50,851 nucleotides of DNA from Candidatus Oceanisphaera merdipullorum (GTDB taxonomy: Bacteria; Pseudomonadota; Gammaproteobacteria; Enterobacterales; Aeromonadaceae), in contig JAHLFI010000074.1 of NCBI GenBank assembly GCA_018883865.1, forward strand, positions 1-50,851, given 5' to 3'. The notes beneath the pieces are model-generated. The model worked only from the letters and a program-made list of their open reading frames with translations, made no database searches and was not told where the DNA came from. This document shows, piece after piece, positions 17,111 to 25,970 of the stretch (the first letter of the stretch is position 1; the number at the start of each line of letters is the position of its first letter). A program made the position numbers and the translations under genes.

Positions 17111-20100
17111 CTACTCTTGCGCCTTCACGGCTTGCTTGTGCCCCAGCACTAACATGCAGGGGGTCAGCAGTAAGGTGAGTAAGGTGGCAAACACCAAGCC
17201 GCCGGCGATGGCGCTCGACAGCTGCGTCCACCACTGGGTAGAAGGTGCGCCTATGCCTAAACTTGGGCCCAATAAATCCACGTTGACACCCAGCACCATG
17301 GGCATTAAACCCAACACTGTGGTAATGGCGGTGAGCAACACGGGCCGCAGTCGCAAACAGCCGGTTTCAAGCGCAGCTTCAACGGGTGCCATGCCATCCG
17401 CGCGCAATTGGTTAAAGGTATCTATCAGCACAATATTGTTGTTCACCACTATGCCGGCTAAGGCAATAATGCCCATGCCCACCATCACAATGCCAAAAGA
17501 TTGGCCGTTCAGCAGCAAGCCGAGCAAAACGCCAGCGGTCGAGAACACGATGGCCGATAACACCAAGCCGGTTTGATACAGGCTATTAAATTGCGTGACT
17601 AAGATCAGGGTCATCATAAAGATGGCCACGCCGAAGGCGGCGATTAAAAACTGCCCTGCTTCTTTTTGATCAGCATCTTCGCCGGCCACCACTAAAGTCA
17701 CCCCCTCAGGCAGTGCGGTTACTTGGCCGCGCAACGCACTCAAGCGTTCATCAAGGCGAAAGCCTTGTTCGATGTCTGCTTGTAAGGTGATGGTGCGTTT
17801 ACCGTCGACGCGATGCAAGGTACCCACTTTAGGTGCCGGCGCCAAGGTCACAAAATGACTCAAAGGCACTTGGCCACGGGGCGTGTTCAGCGTGAGCCGC
17901 GACAAGTGATCGAGCGAGCGAAAATTGGCGGGCAAGCGCACCCGAATATCCACTTCGTCGTTGGCGTCTTCTGGCCGATAGGTGGCCAAATTTAAGCCAT
18001 TGGTGACCAATTGCACCGCATTGCCAACGCTCAGCACATCGGCGCCTAAGCGCGCCGCCGCTTCCCTGTCCACGGTTAAGCGCCACTCTATGCCAGGCAA
18101 ACTGCGGTCATCTTCCACATCAATAAAACCGCCCAGCTCATTCATCGCTTGGCGAAGGGTATCTGTGGCCTGATTAAGTCCGGTTTTATTGAGTCCACTC
18201 AAGCGCAGCTCTACCGGCTTACCACTACTGGGGCCCATTTGTTGCTGACGAAAGTCTAAGATAATACCGGGTATGTCCTCGGTGAGCGCCAGCATAGTGT
18301 CTTTAATGTCGGTGGCGGGTCGGCGTTGATACCAGTCTACAAATTGAAACTGCAGCACGCCGATCACATCACTGCCCATTTGGCTATCCGTCATGGCAAA
18401 GCTGCGCGCATACAAGGCGTTAACTTCGGTGAGCCCTTGCAGTCTTTCTTCCACTTGTTGCAATAAGGCATCTTTTTCATAAACAGATAAGTCGCCTCGC
18501 GCGCGCACTTGGAGCTGGGCACTATCCGGTTCAATGGCGGGGAAAAATTCCACCCCGTGATTAAAGCGTGCATAGCCCCCATAGACAATCACCATCAAGA
18601 TTAAGGTGGTGATCAGGCTGGTGGCTGGGCGTTGTAATAACCAAGCCAATAGCCTTCTATATCCGGCTAAGCCCGGCATACTGATGGCAGCGTTGGGCTG
18701 GTGCGCCTTAGTAAGCCCGCCCATGGTGGGCAAAAAAATCAGCGCCATCGCCAATGAGGCCAGCAAGCAGATAATCACGGTCGCGGGCAGGTATTTCATA
18801 AACTCTCCCACCACACCGGGCCAAAATAGCAGCGGCACAAATACCGCCAGCGTAGTGGCGGTGGAGGAGATAACCGGCCAGCTCATGCGATGCGCCGCAT
18901 TGATCCACGCCTGCTTTGGTGCTTGGCCTTCATGCAAATTTCGGTCGGCCAGCTCACTGACCACAATGGCACCATCCACCAACATACCGGCCACCAAAAT
19001 TAGCCCAAACAGCACGATAATATTCATGGTGAAACCAATGGCCCAGATCACTAAAATACCGGTTAAGAACGCGCCCGGTATAGTGAGCCCCACCATCAGA
19101 GCCGAGCGCATGCCCATGGCCAGCAAAATTAAAATCAACACCAATACCACGGCAGTGACCACGTTGTTCAGTAAGTCTGAGAGCATGGTTTCCACTTGGG
19201 TGGATTGATCCATGATGTAGTTAATTGTTACGCCCTCAGGCAACAAGGGCTGAGCTTGTGCCAGCAACTGCTTCACTTGTTCTATGGTATCGATAATATT
19301 GGCGCCAGCACGCTTACTGACTTCCAGCACTAAGCCCGGCTGATCATTAATGCGCGCAAAGCCTGCGGGGTCTTTAAACGTGCGCCGCAACATGGCCACA
19401 TCACCAAAAGTGACCACGCGATCGCCCTCCACCTTGATCGGCATGCCGAGCACATCGTCGAGATTTTCGATAATGCCCGGCACCTTAATGGCCATGCGCC
19501 CCGCTCCCGTGTCTAGGCTGCCGGCGGCCACTAAGCGGTTATTGCTGGTGACCAAGTTAAACAGTTCATTGTAATCAATGCCGTACGTATCCAGCACTTG
19601 CGGATCGACGATGATCTCCAGCACGTCTTCACGGTCACCGCCAATGTCCACCTCTAACACTTCGGCTATGCCTTCAATCTCGTCTTTAAGGCGGCGCGCT
19701 ATCATCACCAATTCGGTTTCGGATAAAGGGCCCGACAAAGCCACCGACAACACCGGAAACAAAGACACATTGATTTCGTGTACTTGAGGTTCATCCGCTT
19801 CTTGGGGTAATTTGCTGCGCGTGGCGTCCACTTTTTCTCGTACGTCTTGCAGCGCTACTTTAGGATCAAAGCCCGCATCAAATTCCAGCATCACAGAGGC
19901 ATGGCCTTCGCTGGCGGTGGAGCTCATTTTTTTTACGCCCGCCAGCGTGCGCAGCTCTTGCTCTATGGGTCGCACCAATAAGCGCTCCGCATCTTCGGGG
20001 CTAATGCCCTCCAATGACAAAGACACATACATCATGGGGATGGTGACGTCTGGGTTGGCTTCTTTAGGGATCGCTTGATAAGCGCCAAGGCCGCCCAGCA

Positions 20101-20167
20101 TTAGAAAGATAAAAGCCATTAAGGTGGCACGACTGCGCTGTACCGCCGCTTCGATTAGCCTCCTCAT
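17111..20167 (-). CDS. RND efflux permease (AcrB/HAE1 family)
   Basis: Inner-membrane proton-driven efflux pump subunit of 1018 residues, with the usual twelve helices and two large periplasmic loops. KEANPDVTIPMMYVSL and ISPEDAERLLVRPIEQELRTLAGV at the N-terminus are typical of HAE1 pumps. In helix 4 the motif is LVDGAIVV, with Asp398 but Gly399 where AcrB has a second Asp (Asp408). Helix 10 reads VVNNNIVLID, with Asn where AcrB has Lys940. The proton relay is therefore not the AcrB one. The gene overlaps the adaptor gene by four bases (ATGA). No outer-membrane channel gene is adjacent. Substrates cannot be read from the sequence. Confidence 0.92.
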   Translation of the reverse strand: MRRLIEAAVQRSRATLMAFIFLMLGGLGAYQAIPKEANPDVTIPMMYVSLSLEGISPEDAERLLVRPIEQELRTLAGVKKMSSTASEGHASVMLEFDAGFDPKVALQDVREKVDATRSKLPQEADEPQVHEINVSLFPVLSVALSGPLSETELVMIARRLKDEIEGIAEVLEVDIGGDREDVLEIIVDPQVLDTYGIDYNELFNLVTSNNRLVAAGSLDTGAGRMAIKVPGIIENLDDVLGMPIKVEGDRVVTFGDVAMLRRTFKDPAGFARINDQPGLVLEVSKRAGANIIDTIEQVKQLLAQAQPLLPEGVTINYIMDQSTQVETMLSDLLNNVVTAVVLVLILILLAMGMRSALMVGLTIPGAFLTGILVIWAIGFTMNIIVLFGLILVAGMLVDGAIVVSELADRNLHEGQAPKQAWINAAHRMSWPVISSTATTLAVFVPLLFWPGVVGEFMKYLPATVIICLLASLAMALIFLPTMGGLTKAHQPNAAISMPGLAGYRRLLAWLLQRPATSLITTLILMVIVYGGYARFNHGVEFFPAIEPDSAQLQVRARGDLSVYEKDALLQQVEERLQGLTEVNALYARSFAMTDSQMGSDVIGVLQFQFVDWYQRRPATDIKDTMLALTEDIPGIILDFRQQQMGPSSGKPVELRLSGLNKTGLNQATDTLRQAMNELGGFIDVEDDRSLPGIEWRLTVDREAAARLGADVLSVGNAVQLVTNGLNLATYRPEDANDEVDIRVRLPANFRSLDHLSRLTLNTPRGQVPLSHFVTLAPAPKVGTLHRVDGKRTITLQADIEQGFRLDERLSALRGQVTALPEGVTLVVAGEDADQKEAGQFLIAAFGVAIFMMTLILVTQFNSLYQTGLVLSAIVFSTAGVLLGLLLNGQSFGIVMVGMGIIALAGIVVNNNIVLIDTFNQLRADGMAPVEAALETGCLRLRPVLLTAITTVLGLMPMVLGVNVDLLGPSLGIGAPSTQWWTQLSSAIAGGLVFATLLTLLLTPCMLVLGHKQAVKAQE

Positions 20168-21366
20168 GGGCGAGGATCCGCTGATTTGGGCTCAGTCGTT
20201 GTCGCCGCATTCGGCTTAGCGGCTGTCGGTGCAGGCTTTGCCAGACGCACATTAACAACTGCGCCGACTTGCACAAAGTCGGCGCCGCGGGTGACTAACC
20301 GCACCCTGTTTGGCAAACCACTCACCCAAGCTTCTTCGGTGCTGATACTCAGTAAACCCACCGGCTGCCACTGCATGCGATCTTGCTCATCAAGCAGATA
20401 CACGCCCACCTGGCTTTGCTTGTTCAACGCCAATAATGCGGGAGATAAACGAATGGCATCTTGCTTGGGCAATTGAATGTGTAAACCCACACTGGCACCC
20501 GCTACTCGCCAACCATCGGGATTATCTAATTTAGCCTCAAGAGCAAAACTGCGGGTTTGGTCATCGGCAGCTTGGGCAATAAAGTCCAGTTTGCCGTTAA
20601 GCTCACGGCCATCAAGTAATACCGCACGCACCGGTAACCCCACGTTAAGCTTCAGCACCGCTTGTTGCGGCACATGGGCCGTTAACTTAAGCCGTGAAAC
20701 ATCGACTAAGGTCAGCAGCTCATCGCCCACTTGCACAAATCCACCCAGCTCTACGGGCAAGCTATCAACTTGGCCGGCAAAGGGCGCGGCTATTTGGCTG
20801 TTGCTGACCGCCAATTGAGCGCTGGCCACGGCGGCTTTAGCGCTGACGGCGGCGGCTTTTAAAGAGAGGTAATCGGTTTCTGAGATATGTTTTTGAGCGC
20901 GTAGCCGAGCGCCGGCGCTCAACTGCGCTTGGCGTAATGCCAAATCCGCTTGGGCCTGCTCAAGCTCCACGCCTCGCCCATCGTCACTGACGCTAATCAA
21001 TGCGTCATTTTTTGCCACACTTTGCCCTAATTCGGGCCGAGCCAGCACAGTACCGCTGATTTGAGCACGCAGATTGACGCTGTGAATAGGCGCCAGCTTG
21101 CCTTGTAACAATACCTCAGCTTGATAGGGCTCGGCATAAAACTCACGAGTCTCAACAAAAAACAGCTTAGCGACATTACCTACTTCTGCATTGACGGAAG
21201 TTGCAGTGACGAGGGTTGTGCTTTGTTCATTCGCCGCTGGGGCCTGGCTTTGCGCTTGATACAGCTCACCGCGCCACAGCCAAAATATCAGCAGCATCAG
21301 CACCAAGATTCCCCAACTCAGCTTTTTATGCCGAGCGACCCACAGCCTTGCCCTAGTTGCCACCAT
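20164..21366 (-). CDS. RND efflux periplasmic adaptor (membrane fusion protein)
   Basis: 400-residue adaptor linking the pump to an outer-membrane channel. An N-terminal anchor helix lies at about residues 16-31 (LSWGILVLMLLIFWLW), with no lipobox. It is followed by a lipoyl/barrel region (VLLQGKLAPIHSVNLRAQISGTV...LGQSVAKNDALISV), a short alpha-hairpin (LEQAQADLALRQAQLSAG...) and a second lipoyl half (NSQIAAPFAGQVDSLPVELGGFVQVGDELLTLVD). The C-terminal tail is Pro/Ala-rich. It is the first gene of the two-gene operon. The 276-base upstream gap also holds the FNR-type site for the divergent small gene. Confidence 0.9.
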   Translation of the reverse strand: MVATRARLWVARHKKLSWGILVLMLLIFWLWRGELYQAQSQAPAANEQSTTLVTATSVNAEVGNVAKLFFVETREFYAEPYQAEVLLQGKLAPIHSVNLRAQISGTVLARPELGQSVAKNDALISVSDDGRGVELEQAQADLALRQAQLSAGARLRAQKHISETDYLSLKAAAVSAKAAVASAQLAVSNSQIAAPFAGQVDSLPVELGGFVQVGDELLTLVDVSRLKLTAHVPQQAVLKLNVGLPVRAVLLDGRELNGKLDFIAQAADDQTRSFALEAKLDNPDGWRVAGASVGLHIQLPKQDAIRLSPALLALNKQSQVGVYLLDEQDRMQWQPVGLLSISTEEAWVSGLPNRVRLVTRGADFVQVGAVVNVRLAKPAPTAAKPNAATTTEPKSADPRP

Positions 21367-21537
21367 TAGACCACTTCCGAGTTCAAGAGTGAGACTTCAG
21401 CATAGCAAGTTAGAGCCAAGTGAAACAACTGTGTGCTTGAGAGCAATACGCTCGACACGGTCAGCTAAGGAATAAACAACAATCGAGCATAGAGCTTAAA
21501 ACAGAGAAATTTAAACATAGGGCGTATCGTTTCACTT

Positions 21538-21551
21538 TTGATCTACATCAA
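21538..21551 (+). promoter_or_regulatory. FNR box, perfect TTGAT-N4-ATCAA
   Basis: TTGATCTACATCAA matches every defined position of the FNR consensus. Its centre is 98 bases before the ATG at 21643. If the transcript starts about 41 bases downstream of the centre (near 21586), a weak -10-like TAGTGT at 21572-21577 fits a class II activator position. The divergent RND operon could also be affected. Confidence 0.7.
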
Positions 21552-21642
21552 AGCAAAAATCTATTTCACCTTAGTGTTTGTTGTTGACTCAGTAGTTAGG
21601 CAGGCATAGGATAAACCTTAACCAGCATCTGGAGTGCATATT

Positions 21643-21864
21643 ATGAATCATACCCAACTACTTCGTTCAGCTAATATCGCTATGGTGGTATTTTTAGTAG
21701 TAGCCTGTGGCGCCTTAAGCATTGCTTACCTGCAAGAAGAGAAAGTGTCATTAGGCATGACAGTATTTATGCACATCAGCTTAGTGATCAGTGCCGCGCT
21801 GTTTAAGTTGGCTTATGTGGTCCGCTTAATCGCCCAAGACAAGCTGGGACAACCTTTGGTGTAG
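21643..21864 (+). CDS. Small two-helix membrane protein, unknown function
   Basis: 73-residue protein of no family I can name. The ATG at 21643 has GGAG eight bases upstream; the in-frame GTG at 21634 lies within that ribosome site and is rejected. Two hydrophobic helices lie at about 10-28 and 38-56, joined by a short acidic loop with LQEEKVSLG. The C-terminal part, KLAYVVRLIAQDKLG, is amphipathic and basic. A perfect FNR box upstream suggests it is made when oxygen is low. It may attach to a respiratory complex or act in membrane stress, but nothing in the sequence decides this. Confidence 0.7.
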   Translation: MNHTQLLRSANIAMVVFLVVACGALSIAYLQEEKVSLGMTVFMHISLVISAALFKLAYVVRLIAQDKLGQPLV

Positions 21865-21892
21865 GAGCGATAAGTGGTGTAGCAGCGATAAG
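21859..21892. repeat. Direct repeat of 16 bp across a stop codon
   Basis: GTGTAGGAGCGATAAG at 21859-21874 is repeated at 21877-21892 with one mismatch. The first copy supplies the TAG stop of the small membrane protein. The TGTAG..GCGATAA core recalls the sequence TGCGATAA seen beside the bluB-cobO repeats, so it may be part of a dispersed intergenic repeat. Confidence 0.5.
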
Positions 21893-21937
21893 CCCCCCGG
21901 CGTTCGCATACTAGCTAAAAAATACGGCCTAAAACAT

Positions 21938-21972
21938 AAAAGCCCCGAGCAGCATGGCTGGTCGGGGCTTTT
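21938..21972. terminator. Bidirectional terminator before purK
   Basis: Stem AAAAGCCCCGA (21938-21948) with TCGGGGCTTTT (21962-21972), a 13-base loop and T-tracts on both strands. It ends purEK and the small membrane-protein gene. Confidence 0.85.
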
Positions 21973-22001
21973 TGTGTGCATTAACTGACTAACGCCAGAA
22001 G

Positions 22002-23069
22002 TTAATCCAGCTGGCTGCGCAGCCAGTTCAGCACTTCGATGTAAGTTACCGGCAGCATAGTTTGCAGCATATCCAGTGCGGCCTTGGTGTCGGCGTGATT
22101 GTCGAGGCAGAAATTAATGTGCCCCACTTTACGCGCCACACGCACTTCTTTGCCGTACCAATACAGCTCGGCGCCGGGCACGGTCAGCCAAGCGTCTTGA
22201 TAATCCACGCCTACCAGATTCACCATCACGCTGGTGTTTTTAACGGTCGGTTGCACTAACGGCAGCTTGGCTACCGCACGCAAGTGGGCTTCAAACTGGC
22301 TGATATTAGAGCCCGCTTGGGTCCAATGGCCGCTGTTGTGCACGCGCGGTGCCAGCTCGTTCACTAGCAGCGCATCGCCCAATCTGAAGCATTCCATGGC
22401 CATCACGCCCACGTAGTCCAGATGGTTCATGAGCTCGCCCAGCATCTGCTCGGCTTTGGCTTGCAGGTGTGCGAGGCGTGGCAAAGGCGCCACTGAGCCC
22501 AGCAAGATGCCGTCTACATGCAAGTTCAGGGTCAGCGGATAAAAGAAACATTGGCCGTCAGCACCGCGCATGCCCACCACTGACATTTCTTCATCAAAGT
22601 CGATGGCTTGCTCGGCAATGGCTTCTTGATGCCAGCCTTGTGGCACTGCATCGCGGCCCGGCTCACGCAGCCAGTGTTGGCCACGGCCATCGTAACCGCC
22701 GGTGCGGCGCTTCAATAATACTCGCTCGCCCAAGCGCTCATGTAACTGCTCGGCCGTGGTGTCGGTGTCGACCAACTGCCAAGGTGCCGTGGCTAACTCC
22801 AGCTCATCGAGCAAGGATTTTTGGGTGAAGCGATCCGCGAGCCGAGGGAAAGTTTGCAAGTTCACAAAGGCGCCGTGGCTGGCCAATTGGCGGGTCGCCA
22901 CTGTATCCGGCCACTGCTCGCGCTCGGCGGTCACTTGCTCGTGCGCCTGCAAGGGCAGCGTTTCTTCTGACTCTATATCAACCGGTTGTACGTCTAAATT
23001 AAGCGGCATGCCAGCGTGCTTTAACATTTGGCCCAATTGGCCGGCGCCCAGTACCCAAATACGGCTCAT
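22002..23069 (-). CDS. purK: N5-carboxyaminoimidazole ribonucleotide synthase PurK
   Basis: ATP-grasp enzyme of purine synthesis, 355 residues, converting AIR, bicarbonate and ATP into N5-CAIR. It starts with [20 protein letters not shown], the dinucleotide-like PurK N-terminus. It contains [16 protein letters not shown] for ATP binding, [14 protein letters not shown], and [17 protein letters not shown], the Mg-ATP and AIR signature. It overlaps purE by four bases (ATGA) and follows it, the usual purEK order. Cytosolic. Confidence 0.96.
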   Translation of the reverse strand: MSRIWVLGAGQLGQMLKHAGMPLNLDVQPVDIESEETLPLQAHEQVTAEREQWPDTVATRQLASHGAFVNLQTFPRLADRFTQKSLLDELELATAPWQLVDTDTTAEQLHERLGERVLLKRRTGGYDGRGQHWLREPGRDAVPQGWHQEAIAEQAIDFDEEMSVVGMRGADGQCFFYPLTLNLHVDGILLGSVAPLPRLAHLQAKAEQMLGELMNHLDYVGVMAMECFRLGDALLVNELAPRVHNSGHWTQAGSNISQFEAHLRAVAKLPLVQPTVKNTSVMVNLVGVDYQDAWLTVPGAELYWYGKEVRVARKVGHINFCLDNHADTKAALDMLQTMLPVTYIEVLNWLRSQLD

Positions 23070-23560
23070 GCTTGTGCCCTCGGATCGGGATTGGCCAGTA
23101 CTGTCTCGGTTTGTTGTTGGCGAAACGCCTCTAAGCGCTCGGCCAATGCCGGATCGTTATTCGCTAACATTTGGCAGGCTAGCAGCCCCGCATTAAACGC
23201 TCCCGCCTCGCCAATGGCTAAGGTGCCCACGGCCACGCCTTTGGGCATTTGCGCGATCGACAGCAAGCTGTCCATACCGTTAAGGGCACGGCTTTGTACC
23301 GGCACACCTAACACCGGCAAGCGCGTTTTAGACGCCACCATGCCCGGCAAATGCGCCGCACCACCGGCACCGGCAATAATCACCTGAAAACCGCGCCCTA
23401 CTGCCTCTGCGCTGAATGACATGAGGCGATCGGGAGTGCGGTGCGCCGACACCACTTCCACTTCATAAGGCACCTGCAATAAATCCATAATTTCGGCGGC
23501 GCCTTCCATGGTGGGCCAATCACTTTTTGAGCCCATGATGACGGCAACTTTTGCTTGCAT
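23066..23560 (-). CDS. purE: N5-CAIR mutase PurE
   Basis: Catalytic mutase that turns N5-CAIR into CAIR, 164 residues, class I Pur[16 protein letters not shown] and [11 protein letters not shown] hold the conserved Ser/Asp and His residues of the active site; [25 protein letters not shown] and [24 protein letters not shown] are also diagnostic. AGGAG precedes the ATG by about six bases. I looked for a PurR operator (ACGCAAACGTTTTCGT type) upstream and did not see one, so regulation may differ from E. coli. Confidence 0.97.
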   Translation of the reverse strand: MQAKVAVIMGSKSDWPTMEGAAEIMDLLQVPYEVEVVSAHRTPDRLMSFSAEAVGRGFQVIIAGAGGAAHLPGMVASKTRLPVLGVPVQSRALNGMDSLLSIAQMPKGVAVGTLAIGEAGAFNAGLLACQMLANNDPALAERLEAFRQQQTETVLANPDPRAQA

Positions 23561-24044
23561 GACTACTCCTGGTTAACAAGGTTTTAGGCGGTTGGTTACT
23601 TTTAAAGTACGGGCCAAGCCGCTCAGCATTTCGGTGGTTCTGGGGGGTGCGCAATTATAGCGAAACCGGACTTTGTCGGCTAGTGAAGTCACCCAGATTC
23701 TGGTGTTGGCTGGACAAAATTTAAACCTAGGGTTAAGGTAACTGCTTGTTTTTGTATTTGAATATTGTTTTATCTAGTTAATTATCGTCCCTGGAGGTGT
23801 CCCGCCCATGATTGGTGCCATCGAAACTTTTCCCTGAGTCACGACCGTCAGTGTCGTCGACCACACATCACTCGGCTCTCGCCAACGTCTCAAATTATAA
23901 TGTTTTAGCATGACCTACTTGAAGGTTTTGTTCGCGTCCGTTGTCGCCAGCCAAGTCGTCTTTTAAAACGCCACTGCAGTAGCAAATAGCCACTGTTGCC
24001 GCGCGTTTGCCCCTGCTATTCGCAAGTGCTCACTTGCTTGAGTC
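23561..24044. other. Intergenic stretch before the SSS symporter gene
   Basis: About 480 bases between divergent genes. It holds a perfect -10 hexamer TATAAT at 23896-23901 without a good -35 box 17 bases upstream, so an activator-dependent promoter for the symporter is possible. Only very short ORFs occur (8 and 18 codons). I saw no riboswitch I could name. Confidence 0.4.
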
Positions 24045-25748
24045 ATGGAGATGATTTTGGAACTCTATCAATTTTCCAGCGCCACCGTATTATTGCTGCT
24101 GGCCGCCTTTTATGGCGGTACCTACTTTTTAACCACGCTTATCAAACAAGATAATGAAGATGCCGATGCCTTCATGGTGTCGAACCAACGCATAGGGTAT
24201 GGCATGGGGGCGGCCAGTATGACCGCCACTTGGATTTGGGCCGCCTCTTTTTATGCGGCCGCCACCTCCGGCTACCAATACGGCGTGTCTGGCCCTTTGC
24301 ATTACGGGCTGTGGGGCGCGCTGATGATCTTATTCATCTATCCCTTTGGCCGACGTTTTCGCGCATTGGCTCCCAAGGCCCATACCTTGGGCGAGCTTAT
24401 CCATGCCCGCCACGGCGCCTCGAGCCAGCTGATCTTAGCTTTTTCTAATCTGCTCGGCAGCATCATCAGCTTAATGGTGAACTTTACCGCCGCCGGTGCC
24501 TTGGTGGCCGTGCTCTCGCCCTTATCGTTTCAAACTGGGATCCTGATTGCCGGTGTGGGTGTGCTCAGTTACACCTTATGGTCTGGCTTTAGGGCCTCGG
24601 TGTTTACGGATTTTGCACAGCTGATCGCACTGATGGGCATCGCCATCGTGATTATTCCCGCCGTGTTGTTTGCCATGGGCGGCCCAAGTGTGATGTTAAA
24701 AGGCTTTAATAACCTCAGCGCCGAGCAAGTGGATCTTTTCTCGATGGACGCCATTTTAAACCAAGGAGCGCCGTTTTTTATTGCGGTGCTGGCCTATGCC
24801 ATCGGTAACCAAACTATTTCGCAGCGGCTGTTTGCTGTGAATGAGAAGCACATTAAATCCACCTTCGTGACCGCTACCTTAGGCTACGGTGCCATTGTCA
24901 TCGGCCTAGGCATGATAGGCCTAATGGCGCTGACCTTAGGCGTACAACCGCTCAACGGTGAAGAAAATAACCTGATCCCGCAGATGGTGTCGTCCTATTT
25001 GCCCCCCTTTTTCATCGGCCTGTTCTTTATCTTGGTGATTGGCTCCTTGTCCTCCACCGCCGACTCCGACTTGTCGGCGCTGTCCGCCATCGTCATGGCC
25101 GACGTGTACGGTAAAAATTTAGCCCGGGGCAAGGTTGACCCGAAACGCATGTTGCTGATTGGCCGCTTAACCATGGTGGTTGCCACTATGATGGGCATTA
25201 TCTTGGCCAGTTATTCGTTCGATATTTTGGTGATGTTGGTTTTTGTGGGGGCCTTGTGGGGCGCTATCGTGTTTCCGGTGATTGCCAGCTGCTATTGGGA
25301 CCGTATTACTAACGCCGCCTTTACCAGTGCGGTAATTGTAGGCTTAGTGCTGTTTTTGGTTGCACGCTCCGAGCTACTGCCTATGGTGGGCGTGGTGGGA
25401 TTGAGCTTTGAGCTGTTGGCGTTTGTGGGCGCCGGCGTGGTAATAGGCCTGATGACCTTTGGCTTTTTCGGAAAATGGGCGGGCTTAATGGCGGGCACAC
25501 TGGCCACCTTAGCCATCAGCTATTTTGCCAGTGGTTTGCTGCGAGACTACACGGTATTGCTCTCGTCACTGGTGGCCTACGGCGCCAGCACCCTAGTGTG
25601 TGTGGCGGTGAGCTTATGCAGCAATGAGCGCTTCAATTTTGCGCTGATCGACCAACGGGTAGGTCATTACGATGACAGAGCAAAGCCAAATGAAAAACTT
25701 AATAAAACCCAAGTATTGATCCCTGCTCACGCATCTCACTCACGTTAA
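24045..25748 (+). CDS. Sodium:solute symporter (SSS family)
   Basis: Na+-coupled importer of 567 residues with about thirteen membrane helices. DADAFMVSNQRIGYGMGAASMTATWIWAASFYAAATSGYQYG near the N-terminus resembles the urea/DUR3-like branch of the SSS family; LSSTADSDLSALSAIVMADVYGKN (about residues 335-358) is the conserved SSS region that includes Na+-site Ser/Thr residues. ATG codons at 24045 and 24051 both fit; neither has an ideal ribosome site. The substrate is uncertain. A 43-residue membrane peptide follows nine bases later and is probably its small partner. Confidence 0.88.
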   Translation: MEMILELYQFSSATVLLLLAAFYGGTYFLTTLIKQDNEDADAFMVSNQRIGYGMGAASMTATWIWAASFYAAATSGYQYGVSGPLHYGLWGALMILFIYPFGRRFRALAPKAHTLGELIHARHGASSQLILAFSNLLGSIISLMVNFTAAGALVAVLSPLSFQTGILIAGVGVLSYTLWSGFRASVFTDFAQLIALMGIAIVIIPAVLFAMGGPSVMLKGFNNLSAEQVDLFSMDAILNQGAPFFIAVLAYAIGNQTISQRLFAVNEKHIKSTFVTATLGYGAIVIGLGMIGLMALTLGVQPLNGEENNLIPQMVSSYLPPFFIGLFFILVIGSLSSTADSDLSALSAIVMADVYGKNLARGKVDPKRMLLIGRLTMVVATMMGIILASYSFDILVMLVFVGALWGAIVFPVIASCYWDRITNAAFTSAVIVGLVLFLVARSELLPMVGVVGLSFELLAFVGAGVVIGLMTFGFFGKWAGLMAGTLATLAISYFASGLLRDYTVLLSSLVAYGASTLVCVAVSLCSNERFNFALIDQRVGHYDDRAKPNEKLNKTQVLIPAHASHSR

Positions 25749-25757
25749 GGAATTACG

Positions 25758-25889
25758 ATGAACGAATTCACCTTAGGCGCATATATTTTAGTGTGGCCAG
25801 TCCTCACCTTGTGGGTGTTGGTGGCATTATGCCGTGGCGTATTAAAGGATCTGCGCCAAGCGAAACAAGAAAACCGCGATCTTGTTTAA
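25758..25889 (+). CDS. Putative transporter small subunit (43 residues)
   Basis: Short gene with TAAGGA seven bases before the ATG and only nine bases after the symporter stop. The product has one hydrophobic helix at about 6-27 (LGAYILVWPVLTLWVLVALCRG) and a charged amphipathic tail (VLKDLRQAKQENRDLV). This pattern, an aromatic/Pro helix followed by R-G-x-x-x-D-x-R-Q-A, matches the small proteins annotated as putative transporter small subunit beside SSS symporters in other proteobacteria. It likely stabilises or regulates the symporter in the membrane; no direct evidence is available here. Confidence 0.8.
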   Translation: MNEFTLGAYILVWPVLTLWVLVALCRGVLKDLRQAKQENRDLV

Positions 25890-25913
25890 AGTAAATCGGT
25901 TCGGCTAATGAAG

Positions 25914-25938
25914 AGGCGAGCCTAGTGCTCGCCTTTTT
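25914..25938 (+). terminator. Intrinsic terminator of the symporter operon
   Basis: Stem AGGCGAGC / GCTCGCCT (8 bp) with a five-base loop, then TTTTT. It also stands just past the end of the convergent FUSC gene. Confidence 0.8.
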
Positions 25939-25970
25939 ATTCGCTCGTTAACGCAGGGTTTTAGCTTGGC

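Noticed and set aside
18606-19208. 200-codon plus-strand open frame inside the RND pump gene
   Set aside because: Antisense to a well-conserved gene, with no ribosome site and no family resemblance.
23561-23640. PurR operator upstream of purE
   Set aside because: No match to the ACGCAAACGTTTTCGT pattern.
23910-23966. 18-codon ORF upstream of the SSS symporter gene
   Set aside because: No ribosome site and no sign of a leader-peptide attenuator; likely chance.
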